NCBI RefSeq assembly: GCF_965279545.1
Contig: NZ_OZ257250.1
Coordinates: 4,092,001-4,156,000 of the forward strand
Origin: Methylibium sp965279545
GTDB taxonomy: Bacteria > Pseudomonadota > Gammaproteobacteria > Burkholderiales > Burkholderiaceae_C
Length of the DNA: 64,000 nt
Reading direction: 5' to 3'
This document shows positions 15,423 through 24,760 of the stretch, one piece after another; the stretch's first letter is position 1; each line of letters opens with the position of its first letter. The position numbers and the translations under genes were made by a program. The notes below the pieces were generated by a model, which did no database searches, was not told the origin of the DNA, and worked only from the letters and a program-made list of their open reading frames with translations.

Positions 15423-17851
15423 CCAACAAGGACATCAACTACACCGTCACCGCCGACGACGGGCCCTTCGCGGAGGGGATGAAGCGCGTACAGGCCGCGC
15501 TCAAGCAGACCGATGGGCAGATCACCGGCCTGTTCTCGGGCATGTCGTCGCCGTTCGGCAAGGTGATGGGCATGCTGGGCGTCGTCAGCACCGTGCTGGC
15601 GGGCGGGGCCATCTTCAAGGCCTCGGTCGAGGCCAGCAAGGATTTCACCCTCGAAGCCACCAAGCTCTCGAAAGCGCTCGGCATCAACGCCACCGAGGCC
15701 TCCACGCTCAACGTCGCGCTCGGCGACATCTACAGCGACGCCGAGACCTTCACCGGCGCCGCCACCAAGCTGGCCAAGGAGCTGCGCACGAACGAAGACG
15801 GCCTGCGCGCCATGGGCCTGCAGACGCGCGACGCCAGCGGCAACCTGCGCGGCATGAAGGATTTGATGGTCGATTCGCTGACCATCATCAACAGCTACAA
15901 GGAAGGCACCGATCGAACGATCGCCGCGCAGAAATTCTTCGGCAAGGGTGCGGCCGACACCACGGCCCTGCTCAAGCTCAACAACGATGTGCTCGCCGAG
16001 GCCGCGAAGAAACAGCAGGAGCTGGGGCTCATCGTCGGCGTGGAAAACGTCGAGGCCACCAAGGCCTACCGCGCCGCGATGAACGATGTGGACGACGTGA
16101 TCCTCGCCGTCAAGAAAGCGATCGGCGACGCGCTGATGCCGGTTCTCACGCAGCTCGGCAACTTCTTTGCTTCGGTCGGCCCGGCGGCGGTCACCATCAT
16201 CAAGGGCGCGATCGGCGGCCTGGTCGCCGTGTTCTGGGGTCTGTACAACGCCGTCAACATCGTCTGGGAGATCCTCGACTCGATGATCTACAGCGTGGCC
16301 GAGCCGCTGAAGTCGCTGGGCACCGCGCTGTTTCGACTCGTGCAGGGCGATTTCAAGGGCGCTGCCGAGACCATGATGAGCTGGCCGGACCGCATCGCCC
16401 AGCGCTGGAAGGACGCCGGCGCCAGCATGGTCGAGAGCAGCGTGAAGGCGCGCGAAGCGCTCTACAACCTCTTCGCCGAGCCGACCGCCGCCGCCGCTCC
16501 CAAGGGTGGCGGCAAGACGATCGCCGAAGACCCGAACACCAAGAAATCGTTGATGGCCCGCTTCGAGGCCGAGCTCAATGCGCAGAAACAGGCGCACGCC
16601 GCGCAGAACGCAGCCAACGATGAGTTCTACGAGTTCGGCGAACAGCGCGAGCTGGAGTTTTGGAAAGCCAAGTCCGCGCTGGTGCTCAAAGGCTCGCAGG
16701 ACGCCTATGCGATCCAGGGCAAGATCACCCAGGCCACGCTCGCGATCCAGAAAGAGGCCTTCGAGCAGCGCCTCGCCTCGCTCAAGCGCGAGCAGGATGC
16801 GGCCGAACAGAACTTCGCCGCCCGCAGCGAGCTGGCCCAGCGCGAGCTCGCGCTCGTGCGCCAGCGCTTCGGCGACGAGAGCAAGCAGGCCGAAGACGCG
16901 CAACGCAAGGTCCAGGAGATCGACCGCGCCGCGCGCGAGCAGCGCCGGCAACTGCGCGAGGCCGAGCTCGCCGAGCTGCAGCTGGCCGCCGACTCGGCCA
17001 TCGAGCTGGCACGTCAGCACGCGCAGCTGCAGCTCGACATAGGCGTCATCAACAAGCAGCAGATGCTGCAGCTCGAGCGCCAGTTCGAGGCCAGCCGCTA
17101 CCAGATCGCCGCGCAGGCGGCCGAGGAACGCCTCACGCTGGTCGACCCCACGCTGAACCCGGTCGAGTACGCGCGCATCAAGGCCGAGATCGAACAGATC
17201 GAGCAGCAGCACCGCCAGCGCCTGGGGCAGATCAACGCCGCCAGCACGGTGGAGCAGACCCGCGACTGGACGTCGATGTTCGGCACCATGCAGTCGGGCT
17301 TCGCTTCGGTCATTCAGGGCTTCCTCAACCGCACCAAGACGCTCGCCGAAACCGTGCGCGGCCTGTTCGCGGCCATCGGCAACGCCATCATCGGCACGCT
17401 CGCGCAGATGGCCGCCCGCTGGCTGATCGAGCAGATCACGCAGCGCGTGATCGGCAAGATCACGGCCGCCTCGCAGATCGGAGCGAACGCTGCGGTGGCC
17501 GGCTCGGCCGCCTTCGCGGCCACCGCAGCCATTCCATTCGTCGGCCCGGCGCTGGCGCCTGGTGCGGCGGCAGCGGCCTATGCCGGCGCGCTGAGCTTCA
17601 TGGCCGCCATCCCGGCGGCCGAGCGCGGTTACGACATCCCGGCCGGCATCAACCCGCTGACGCAGCTGCACGAGCGCGAGATGGTCCTGCCGCAAGAGCA
17701 GGCCGATGCCGTGCGCGACATGGCCGCGGGCCGCTCCTCCGGCGGCGCGCCGGTCGAGCTGCGTGGCGTGTCGGCGGGCGAGTTTTTCATCGCCTCGCGC
17801 AAGGAGCTGCTCGCCGTGCTCAAGGGCGCGCGCCGCGACTTCGCGTTCTGA
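15419..17851 (+). CDS. Tape measure protein
   Basis: The protein is 810 residues and sets tail length. The N-terminus (INYTVTADDGPFAEGMKRVQAALKQ) is typical of tape measures, followed by an Ala/Gly-rich segment and hydrophobic helices around 235-290 (VGPAAVTIIKGAIGGLVAVFWGLY), then a long charged coiled coil from about 375 to 620 with many Gln, Glu and Arg, and a C-terminal hydrophobic region (IGANAAVAGSAAFAATAAIPFVGPA). It ends with a segment common in these proteins, HEREMVLPQEQADAVRDMA. The start overlaps the T stop. At about 0.15 nm per residue the tail would be near 120 nm, an estimate from family knowledge. Confidence 0.9.
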   Translation: MTNKDINYTVTADDGPFAEGMKRVQAALKQTDGQITGLFSGMSSPFGKVMGMLGVVSTVLAGGAIFKASVEASKDFTLEATKLSKALGINATEASTLNVALGDIYSDAETFTGAATKLAKELRTNEDGLRAMGLQTRDASGNLRGMKDLMVDSLTIINSYKEGTDRTIAAQKFFGKGAADTTALLKLNNDVLAEAAKKQQELGLIVGVENVEATKAYRAAMNDVDDVILAVKKAIGDALMPVLTQLGNFFASVGPAAVTIIKGAIGGLVAVFWGLYNAVNIVWEILDSMIYSVAEPLKSLGTALFRLVQGDFKGAAETMMSWPDRIAQRWKDAGASMVESSVKAREALYNLFAEPTAAAAPKGGGKTIAEDPNTKKSLMARFEAELNAQKQAHAAQNAANDEFYEFGEQRELEFWKAKSALVLKGSQDAYAIQGKITQATLAIQKEAFEQRLASLKREQDAAEQNFAARSELAQRELALVRQRFGDESKQAEDAQRKVQEIDRAAREQRRQLREAELAELQLAADSAIELARQHAQLQLDIGVINKQQMLQLERQFEASRYQIAAQAAEERLTLVDPTLNPVEYARIKAEIEQIEQQHRQRLGQINAASTVEQTRDWTSMFGTMQSGFASVIQGFLNRTKTLAETVRGLFAAIGNAIIGTLAQMAARWLIEQITQRVIGKITAASQIGANAAVAGSAAFAATAAIPFVGPALAPGAAAAAYAGALSFMAAIPAAERGYDIPAGINPLTQLHEREMVLPQEQADAVRDMAAGRSSGGAPVELRGVSAGEFFIASRKELLAVLKGARRDFAF

Positions 17852-17869
17852 CCATCGCTACTACCGACC

Positions 17870-18463
17870 ATGAGCCAGGCTGTCTTCCCCACCTTCATCG
17901 GCCTCAAGTGGGGCGGCGTGCGCGCGCCGCTGTGGAGGACCACGCTGCGCTCCACGCCGAGCGGGCGCGAGTTCAGCACCCGCAACATGGTCACGCCGCG
18001 CTATCTCTACAAGCTCAGCTACGAGGTCCTGCGCGAGAAGGACGGCTTCAACGAGCTGCTCTCGCTCGAATCCTTCTTCAACCTGCGCAACGGCGCTTTC
18101 GATAGCTTCCTGTACCCGGACCCGGACGACAACGCCGTCACCGCGCACAGCTTCGGCACCGGCACCGGCAGCGCTACCGCCTTCCAGTTGGTGCGCTCGC
18201 GCGGCGGCTTCGTGCAGCCGGTCTATGACCTGGTGGCCGCGCCGCAGATCTACGTCAACGGCACGCTGCAGGTGTCGGGCTACACCGTCAGCGCCAGCGG
18301 CCTGGTCACGTTCAGCAGCGCGCCCGCGAACGGCGCCGCGCTCACCTGGACCGGCAGCTACTACTGGCGCGTGCGCTTCAAGCAGGACAGCACCGAGTTC
18401 TCTCAGTTCCTCTTCAACCTCTGGGAGGCGAAGACCGTCGAGCTGATCACCCGTAAACCGTAG
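17870..18463 (+). CDS. DUF2460-type distal tail protein
   Basis: The 197-residue product has VFPTFIGLKWGGVRAPLWRTTLRSTPSGREFSTRNMVTPRYLYKLSYEVLRE at about 5-56, then FFNLRNGAFDSFLYPDPDDN, and a C-terminal YWRVRFKQDSTEFSQFLFNLWEAKTVEL. This is the DUF2460 family, the counterpart of gene transfer agent gp12, which forms the distal ring of the tail. It starts the tail-tip module, and the next three genes follow the gene transfer agent order. Confidence 0.85.
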   Translation: MSQAVFPTFIGLKWGGVRAPLWRTTLRSTPSGREFSTRNMVTPRYLYKLSYEVLREKDGFNELLSLESFFNLRNGAFDSFLYPDPDDNAVTAHSFGTGTGSATAFQLVRSRGGFVQPVYDLVAAPQIYVNGTLQVSGYTVSASGLVTFSSAPANGAALTWTGSYYWRVRFKQDSTEFSQFLFNLWEAKTVELITRKP

Positions 18464-18476
18464 CAGGCGCCTGCAC
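18463..18476. repeat. GGCGCC-centred palindrome, copy 4
   Basis: GCAGGCGCCTGCAC fills most of the 17-base gap between two tail genes (18463 to 18481). Confidence 0.5.
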
Positions 18477-18480
18477 AGTC

Positions 18481-19356
18481 ATGAGAACTCCGCTCTGGGA
18501 ATCGTCGGCCGGCGCGCTGGCGGCGCTGCTGAACTCGCGCACCGCGCTCACCGTGTTCGACCTCTACACCGTCACGCTGGCCGACGCCAGCGTGTACCGC
18601 TGGTCGGCCATGGACGTGCCGGTCACGGTCAACGGCAACACCTGGGTTCTCGGCCCGGGGGTCGAGCGCAGCCGCACTCGCTCGGCCATCGGCGTCAGCG
18701 TGGACACGCTCGATGTCAAGGTGGTGGCCGACGACACCGTGCTGGTCAACGGCACGCCGATCCTGCAGTACATCGCCAAGGGCGGCCTGCGCAATGCCCG
18801 CCTGCAGGTCGACCGCGCTTACATGGGCGACAACGACGCGGCAATCACCGGCGTGCTGCTGTGGTTCACCGGCCGCGTGGCCGAGACCACCGCCGACCGC
18901 GCGGAGGCGCGCCTCACCATCAAGAGCTCCAACGAGCTGCTCGACGTGATGGTGCCGCGCGAGGTCTACCAGCCCGGCTGCCTCAACACGCTGTACGACT
19001 CCGCCTGTGGCGTCAACCGCGCCAGCTTCACCGTCACCGGCAGTGCTACCGGCGCCAGCGATGCAACGCGCACCTCGTTCCCGCATGCGCTCGGCCAGGC
19101 GAACGGCTATTTCGACCTCGGCGTCGTCAAGTTCACGAGCGGCCCGAACGTCGGGATCTCGCGCACGGTCAAGCGCCACGTCTCGGGAACCCTCACCGTG
19201 CTCAACCCGTTTCCGTTCGCGGTCGCGAACGGCCATGCGTTCTCCATCGTGCCGGGCTGCGACAAGACGCGCAGCACCTGCATCAACAAGTTCGCCCGCG
19301 GCATCACCATCTTCCGCGGTCACCCCTACATCCCCGTGCCGGAGACCGTGCTGTGA
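18481..19356 (+). CDS. DUF2163 tail hub protein
   Basis: A 291-residue protein beginning MRTPLWESSAGALAALLNSRTAL. The N-terminal part is beta-rich and the C-terminal part has the conserved VPGCDKTRSTCINKFARGITIFRGHPYIPVPE ending. Four cysteines, two in QPGCLNTLYDSACG and two in the C-terminal segment, are in the arrangement that in lambda gpL and gene transfer agent hub relatives holds an iron-sulfur cluster; a cluster here is inference. The protein probably forms the hub between tail tube and J-like tip. The stop overlaps the next start. Confidence 0.8.
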   Translation: MRTPLWESSAGALAALLNSRTALTVFDLYTVTLADASVYRWSAMDVPVTVNGNTWVLGPGVERSRTRSAIGVSVDTLDVKVVADDTVLVNGTPILQYIAKGGLRNARLQVDRAYMGDNDAAITGVLLWFTGRVAETTADRAEARLTIKSSNELLDVMVPREVYQPGCLNTLYDSACGVNRASFTVTGSATGASDATRTSFPHALGQANGYFDLGVVKFTSGPNVGISRTVKRHVSGTLTVLNPFPFAVANGHAFSIVPGCDKTRSTCINKFARGITIFRGHPYIPVPETVL

Positions 19357-19790
19357 GCACCGAGCAGGCGCAGCGCGCGGCGGTGGCCACCGAGGTGCTG
19401 TCGTGGCTCGGCACGCCCTACCACCACCACGCGCGCATCAAGGGCGTGGGCAGCGACTGCGCGCAGATCCTCTGCGCGGTGTTCGAGGCCGTGGGCCGCG
19501 TCGGGCACATCGATCTCGGCAACTACCCGCGGGACTGGCACCTGCACCGCAGCGAAGAACTGTATGAGCAGCTGCTCGAGCAGCACGGCGCGCGCCGGCT
19601 GCCGGAGGGCGTGGCGCCCCAGGTCGGCGACATCGCTACCTTCAAGTTCGGGCGCACCTACAGCCACGGCGGAATCTTCGTCGACGGCGAGACGCTGGTG
19701 CATGCCTACGTCAACGCTTCGGTGACCCTCACGCGCCTCAGCGAGGCGCCGCTCGCAGGGCGGCCCGCGCATTTCTGGACTCTCTGGTGA
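19353..19790 (+). CDS. NlpC/P60 tail peptidoglycan hydrolase
   Basis: GTG 19353 overlaps the hub stop; the product is 145 residues. Catalytic residues of the NlpC/P60 papain-like fold are visible: Cys36 in GVGSDCAQ, His105 in YSHGGIFV and His117 in LVHAYV. It corresponds to the C-terminal part of lambda gpK and to gene transfer agent gp14. It would cut cell-wall peptides while DNA enters the cell. No N-terminal JAB domain is present, as usual in this module type. Confidence 0.85.
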   Translation: MSTEQAQRAAVATEVLSWLGTPYHHHARIKGVGSDCAQILCAVFEAVGRVGHIDLGNYPRDWHLHRSEELYEQLLEQHGARRLPEGVAPQVGDIATFKFGRTYSHGGIFVDGETLVHAYVNASVTLTRLSEAPLAGRPAHFWTLW

Positions 19791-19793
19791 CCC

Positions 19794-22700
19794 ATGGGCG
19801 GCTCTACCACCATCTCCACCTCGGCCACGCGCATCGATGCGCTCAAACTGCAGAGCAGCGCCTATGGCGTGACGATCCCGCTGGTGTACGGCGTGGCCCG
19901 CGTGCCCGTCAACCTGCTCTGGTACAACGGCTTCAAGGCCATCCCGCACACCACCACGCAGGGCGGTGGCAAGGGCGGCGGCGTCAAGTCGCAGAACACC
20001 ACGTTCACGTACACGGCCAACGCGATCCTGGCCGTGTGCCACGGGCAGATCACCGGCGTGCCGCGCATCTGGCGCGGCAAGATGATGCACGTGGGCGGCG
20101 TCACCGGCAGCCAGCTGCTCACCACCTCGCAGCTGTACACGCCGCCCTCGGTGGGCTCGTCGGTGACGGTCACCAATGCCGCAACTTTCACGGCGGCGGC
20201 CGGCGTGTCCGGCGCGCCGTATGGCTTCACTCAATACCTGTCGCCCGGCAGCGACTACACCTTCGTCAGCGGTGTCTTCACGTTGCTCAATGCGGCCTAT
20301 GCCGGCGTGCAGCTCACGCTGCGCTATCAGTACACCACCGGCGGCATCAGCCAGACTGCGCTGCAGGAGCTGGGGCTCAGCTTCAAGTCGGGCGCCATCG
20401 GGCAGGCCGTGTGGAGCTTCCTCAACACCACTTACCCGAGCGAGGCGCTCAGCTACAGCGGCCTGGCCATCCTCACCGGCCAGGACTACGACCTGGGCGA
20501 CGGTGCCCAGGTCGAGAACCACACCATAGAAGTGCAGGGCCCGCTGGCCTACAGCCTGGGCTCGACCATCCCCGATGTCGACCCGGCCGCGGTGCTGATC
20601 GACACGCTGCTGAACTCGCGCTACGGCGCCGGCTTCCCGGCGACGGCACTCGACGGCCTGCAGAGCTGGTCGGACTACTGCGTGGCCGCCGGCCTGCTCA
20701 TCTCGCCGGCGATGACCACGCAGGTCAAGGCTGCCGAGATAGTGACCCGGATTGCCGAGCTCACGAACACCGCGCCCGTCACCAGCGGCGGCCGCCTGAA
20801 GATGCTGCCCTACGGCGACTCGGCCGAGAGCGGCAACGGCCGCACCTACACGCCCAACACCACGCCGGTCTATGACCTCGACGACAGCTGTTTCATCCCC
20901 GACGAAGGCGAACCGCCGGTAGAGGTGTCTCTCAAGACCGGCGCCGAGCTGTACAACCACGTCCGCATCGAGTTCCTGAACCGCGCCAACCAGTACAACC
21001 CGGAGACCGCGGAGGCGAAGGACCAGGCCGACATCGACGCCAACGGCCTGCGCTCCAAGGACATCGTCGAAGCGCACTGGATCGCCGATGCGGCCGTGGC
21101 GCGCAAGGTGGCGCAGCTGGTGCTGCAGCGCAGCCTGTACGTGCCGGCCGAGTACCGGTTCCGGCTGCCGCCGAACTACAACCTGCTCGAGCCGATGGAC
21201 CTGGTCACGCTCACCGAGCCCGGCCTCGGGCTGAGCCTGCTGCCGGTGCGCGTGATCGCCGCCGACGAAGAGGGCGACGGCGACATGAGCGTCACCGCCG
21301 AGGACTACCCGGCCGGCGTGGCGAGCGCCGCGCTGTACGCGAGCCAGGTCGGCGCCGGCTTTGCGCACGACTACAACGCAGATCCCGGCAACGTCAGCAC
21401 CCCGGTCATCTTCGAGGGCCCGGGCGAGCTTACGCCGGGCACCGGCCTCGAGGTGTACGTGGCCGCGCGCGGCACCGGCGCGAACTGGGGCGGCTGCCGT
21501 GTCTGGGTCAGCAGCGACGGCACGAACTACCGGGAGGTGGGGCGCATCAACGGCGGTAGCCGCTACGGCGCGCTCACCGGCCCGATCAGCGCCGGCAACC
21601 TGCCCGTCAGCGTGGTCGGTGGCCAACTGCTCAGCGGCAGCGCGGCCGACGCCGCGGCGCTGGCAACGCTGTGCTACATCGGCGGCACCACCCCCGAGTG
21701 GCTGGCCTACCAGACCGCCACGCTCACCGGCACCAATGCCTACACGCTCAGCGGCCTGAACCGCGGCGCCTACAGCACCGTGGGCACCAACGCGCACGCC
21801 ACCACCGACCCGTTCGTGCGCGTCGACGACGCCATTGCCAAGAGCGGCCCGCTCGACAGCAGCCTGATCGGCTCGACACTGAGCTTCAAGTTCACCAGCT
21901 ACAACGTCTACGGCGGCAACGAGCAGAGCCTGGCCGCCGTGTCGGCCTACACCTACACGCTGACCGGCCGGTTCTCGCCGAACGGCCGCGCAGTGCTGTT
22001 CCAGGCCGTGTCCAAGGGCGCCGCCGACACCGCACTGGTCAGCCTGCCCGGTTGCGCGCGGCTCACGCCCTATGTGCGCCACACAGGCGCCGCGCGCTCC
22101 TACTCGCTGGCAAAGTTTGATCGTGCGACCGGCGCGCTGTTGCTCGCCAGGGCATACGACGTGTATGGCGTCGGTGCTGTCGGCGGCTACACCGCGGCCA
22201 CCCTCGCGGCCGACCTCAATGCCTGCACCACGGCGCACATCGTCGCCGTGACCACGTACGACGAGCCCAAGCTCAACCGGCTCACCTCGGGCCTCGAGGC
22301 GGCCATGTACCGCTGCGGCGCCAGCAAGGGCGTGTTCGGCAGCCCGCAGTTCAAAGCGCAGTCCGCCTACGTGCTCGTCGGCATCGGCGGCTGCGGCGAG
22401 GGCAATGGCTTCGAGGCCTACAGCGGCAGCGTCGACAGTGACACGAACGCCTGGTGCGACGTGGCGTTCGAAATCACGCTGGGCCAGCTCATCGTCACCG
22501 GCTCGCGCGCCACGCCGCGCACGCTGGCCGACTACAGCTACACCGGCGACCTCAATGCCACCACCGACCTGGCGCTGGTGGCCACGTCGGGCGCCGATCT
22601 GGCCGGCAACACCGCCGTGAAGACGGGGGCCACCAGCGCCTGGGACGCGAGCGTATACAGCCGCGACGGCTACACCGGGGGTGCCTATGCCTCGGGCGTG

Positions 22701-23489
22701 GTGATGGCGACAAACAAGAACGTGGTGTTCGGGCTCAGCGCGAACCCGACCGGCAGCGTCAGCCACACGGGCATCGACTACGGCATCAACCCATCGTCAG
22801 CGGGCGGCCTGTACGCCGACGAGCTGGGCTCGACGACGCTGATCAACGCCACCTATGCCGTCGGCGATGTGCTGGCGGTGCTGTATGACGGCGTGACCGT
22901 CAAGTGGACGCAGAACGGCAATGTGCGGCGCACGCTCGCGGTGGCGGCGGGCTTGAAGCTGTATTTCGATTCGTCGCTGTTCCACACCGGCGCGCAGATC
23001 GGTGGTGTGCGCTTCGGGCCGATGGGGGGCAGAGCGACTGACCCACTGTCTGCATACACCGCCACGCAGACTTACTCTTTTGGAGTCCCCAGCGATCCAG
23101 GCGTGCGCGTGAGGATCGCCCCCCAGACCCTGTCATATGTCAACGACTCCGGCATTGCGCTGCCGATCGAAATCACCGCCAGCTGCTCGCAAAAACTGAC
23201 CCTCGATGCCGGCGCCGCGAGTCCCGTCGATGCCTACACCAACCTGGCCTATTCACTGGACGGTGGGAGCAGCTACACATACCTCGGCGCGTTCCCGACG
23301 ACGCCCGCGGTCGCGCCGGGCAGTTCGTACTCGTTCAACGGTGCGTTTGTCGCCTCGGTCGTACTTCCGATAGGCGCAACGCTGTATGTGCAGCTGTTCA
23401 CCAGCTACAGCTACTTTTCAGCCAACGTCGGCCATGGCAGCTTGCGGACCGATGACGCATTGATCCGCATCGCGGCCATCAAACGATGA
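19794..23489 (+). CDS. Host-specificity tail tip protein (J-like)
   Basis: This is a 1231-residue protein. The N-terminus (TTISTSATRIDALKLQSSAYGVTIPLVYG) and the middle (GLAILTGQDYDLGDGAQVENHTIEVQGPLAYS and a TDTLL-type helix) match Phage-tail_3 family central fibres of the J type. Residues about 540-720 look like fibronectin-type or carbohydrate-binding beta domains. From about 740 the sequence changes to a different module with LNACTTAHIVAVTTYDEPKLNRL, resembling interleukin-like or ILEI-type binding domains, then SPRY-like repeats (GVVMATNKNVVFGLSANPTGS). The C-terminal parts are likely the receptor-binding part and the most variable. Assignment of the tail modules is by pattern only. Confidence 0.8.
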   Translation: MGGSTTISTSATRIDALKLQSSAYGVTIPLVYGVARVPVNLLWYNGFKAIPHTTTQGGGKGGGVKSQNTTFTYTANAILAVCHGQITGVPRIWRGKMMHVGGVTGSQLLTTSQLYTPPSVGSSVTVTNAATFTAAAGVSGAPYGFTQYLSPGSDYTFVSGVFTLLNAAYAGVQLTLRYQYTTGGISQTALQELGLSFKSGAIGQAVWSFLNTTYPSEALSYSGLAILTGQDYDLGDGAQVENHTIEVQGPLAYSLGSTIPDVDPAAVLIDTLLNSRYGAGFPATALDGLQSWSDYCVAAGLLISPAMTTQVKAAEIVTRIAELTNTAPVTSGGRLKMLPYGDSAESGNGRTYTPNTTPVYDLDDSCFIPDEGEPPVEVSLKTGAELYNHVRIEFLNRANQYNPETAEAKDQADIDANGLRSKDIVEAHWIADAAVARKVAQLVLQRSLYVPAEYRFRLPPNYNLLEPMDLVTLTEPGLGLSLLPVRVIAADEEGDGDMSVTAEDYPAGVASAALYASQVGAGFAHDYNADPGNVSTPVIFEGPGELTPGTGLEVYVAARGTGANWGGCRVWVSSDGTNYREVGRINGGSRYGALTGPISAGNLPVSVVGGQLLSGSAADAAALATLCYIGGTTPEWLAYQTATLTGTNAYTLSGLNRGAYSTVGTNAHATTDPFVRVDDAIAKSGPLDSSLIGSTLSFKFTSYNVYGGNEQSLAAVSAYTYTLTGRFSPNGRAVLFQAVSKGAADTALVSLPGCARLTPYVRHTGAARSYSLAKFDRATGALLLARAYDVYGVGAVGGYTAATLAADLNACTTAHIVAVTTYDEPKLNRLTSGLEAAMYRCGASKGVFGSPQFKAQSAYVLVGIGGCGEGNGFEAYSGSVDSDTNAWCDVAFEITLGQLIVTGSRATPRTLADYSYTGDLNATTDLALVATSGADLAGNTAVKTGATSAWDASVYSRDGYTGGAYASGVVMATNKNVVFGLSANPTGSVSHTGIDYGINPSSAGGLYADELGSTTLINATYAVGDVLAVLYDGVTVKWTQNGNVRRTLAVAAGLKLYFDSSLFHTGAQIGGVRFGPMGGRATDPLSAYTATQTYSFGVPSDPGVRVRIAPQTLSYVNDSGIALPIEITASCSQKLTLDAGAASPVDAYTNLAYSLDGGSSYTYLGAFPTTPAVAPGSSYSFNGAFVASVVLPIGATLYVQLFTSYSYFSANVGHGSLRTDDALIRIAAIKR

Positions 23490-23932
23490 GCATCTACAGC
23501 ATTTTCGACCCGGGTACTGGCCACTTCACCGGCCGACAGATCTCCGGCTCTGAGTCCGAGCTCGCCATGAACATCCCCAGTGGCCTCGCGGCACGGGAGG
23601 GCGTTTACGACCACCTTAGCCAGCGCGTCGACCTGATCACCGGCGCCGTCGTCGATTGGCAGCCCCCCGCGCCGGCCGACACCGAGTTCGAAACCTGGGC
23701 CTGGGACGCCAAGACCCGCCGCTGGCTGAGCACGCCAACCGAGGCGGCGATCGCGCGCGACGTGCGCACCGAGCGCGACCGCCGCCTCGCCGCCTGCGAC
23801 TGGGTCACTGCCCGCGCCGTGGAGCTGGGCGAGCCCGTGCCGGCGGCCTGGGCCGCCTACCGCCAGGCGCTGCGCGATGTTCCGCTGCAGGCGGGCTTCC
23901 CGAGCAGCGCCGAGTGGCCCGCGCCGCCGTAG
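23486..23932 (+). CDS. Tail fibre assembly chaperone-like protein
   Basis: The product is 148 residues, starting four bases inside the J-like gene (ATGA). It has a beta-rich N-terminus (IYSIFDPGTGHFTGRQISGS), a linker and a C-terminal helical segment RDVRTERDRRLAACDWVTARAVELGEPVPAAWAAYRQALRDVPLQAGFPSSAEWPAPP. That C-terminus is the phage tail assembly chaperone (APC-like) motif, with Trp in CDW and an ending rich in Pro and Trp. Such proteins help fold or trimerise the fibre encoded upstream. It is followed by a terminator. Confidence 0.75.
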   Translation: MSIYSIFDPGTGHFTGRQISGSESELAMNIPSGLAAREGVYDHLSQRVDLITGAVVDWQPPAPADTEFETWAWDAKTRRWLSTPTEAAIARDVRTERDRRLAACDWVTARAVELGEPVPAAWAAYRQALRDVPLQAGFPSSAEWPAPP

Positions 23933-23952
23933 CCTGCGTCCATCCCGGCGCC

Positions 23953-23968
23953 GTACAGGCGCCTGTAC
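23953..23968. repeat. GGCGCC-centred palindrome, copy 5
   Basis: A perfect 16-base palindrome, GTACAGGCGCCTGTAC, between the chaperone gene and its terminator. Confidence 0.55.
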
Positions 23969-23972
23969 CTCC

Positions 23973-24003
23973 GCCCGCCCGTGGCAGCACCGGCGGGCTT
24001 TTT
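23973..24003 (+). terminator. Terminator after tail genes
   Basis: GCCCGCC at 23973-23979 pairs with GGCGGGC at 23992-23998, followed by TTTTT and TTTC. It separates tail and lysis genes. Confidence 0.75.
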
Positions 24004-24019
24004 CTTGCCGAGACAGTCG

Positions 24020-24433
24020 ATGAATCCGAACCCTACGCAGCTCGACATCGTGACGGTGGCGGTCGCACTGGCCGCGGTGCTGTTCACGTCCGACACGGCC
24101 GGCTATATCGGTCCCTACATCGTGATCGCGCTCGCCGCCGTGCTGGGCGGCTTCTGGAGCGCAACGCAGCGGCCACCCGGCACGCGGCTGGGCGTGCTGG
24201 GCCTGCTGCTCGGCACGCTCGTTCTCGCGTTGCTGGTCACGGTGCCGATCGCCGAGGTGGCGGCGCAGCGTTTCGGCACGCACATGTACTACTGGCTCGC
24301 ACCGGTGGCGCTGGTCATCGGCGGTATCGGTTCGCGGTGGCCGCTGGTGTTCCTGTGGGGGCTGGGTCTCGGCAAGCGGGTGGTCGAGGCCATGGTCGAC
24401 GCGTTCTCCCGCGCGAAGGGGGGGCAACCGTGA
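24020..24433 (+). CDS. Holin-like membrane protein
   Basis: A 137-residue membrane protein from ATG 24020. GTG 23981 is also in frame but lies inside the terminator stem, so it is not used here. Four hydrophobic segments are visible at about 10-25, 28-45, 53-75 and 85-110. The C-terminal tail is basic (SRAKGG). Position directly before a second membrane protein and the endolysin suggests a holin or holin regulator. Class and topology are not certain. Confidence 0.6.
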   Translation: MNPNPTQLDIVTVAVALAAVLFTSDTAGYIGPYIVIALAAVLGGFWSATQRPPGTRLGVLGLLLGTLVLALLVTVPIAEVAAQRFGTHMYYWLAPVALVIGGIGSRWPLVFLWGLGLGKRVVEAMVDAFSRAKGGQP

Positions 24434-24753
24434 ACGACACCGAACTGCTCGTGAGGCTGGCCTACGTCTGCGTCACGGGGGCGCTGCTCTGGTCGATGGT
24501 GTGCCGCGTCAACAAGATGAGCGCTGCCACCACGAAGCGCTGGGTGCGTGCCCTGTACGCCCTCGTCGGCGCCGCGGTGTTCGGCGCGATGACGCTCCCG
24601 TTCTGGCGGCACGACTGGGCCCAGTGGGGCGCACTCACGCTGGCCTGCACCCACCTCGTCACCACCGTGGCAAACAGCAGGGCCTGGCGCTACGGCCCGC
24701 CCGAACACGCGCGCAGCCGGCCGGCGCCGCTCGATCCAGCCCCTGAACAGTGA
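24430..24753 (+). CDS. Second small membrane protein, possible holin
   Basis: GTG 24430 overlaps the preceding stop; 107 residues. Three hydrophobic segments (about 8-25, 40-62, 68-85) and a Pro/Arg-rich tail. It lies between the first holin-like gene and the endolysin. Two-membrane-protein arrangements before an endolysin are common, one acting as holin and the other as antiholin or pinholin partner. Which does what cannot be told from the sequence. Confidence 0.6.
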   Translation: MNDTELLVRLAYVCVTGALLWSMVCRVNKMSAATTKRWVRALYALVGAAVFGAMTLPFWRHDWAQWGALTLACTHLVTTVANSRAWRYGPPEHARSRPAPLDPAPEQ

Positions 24754-24760
24754 GGCACCC

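Noticed and set aside
19326..22766. Leftward frame of 1146 codons opposite the J-like gene
   Set aside because: Shadow of the tail tip gene; Ala/Arg/Gly/Val-rich and without motifs.
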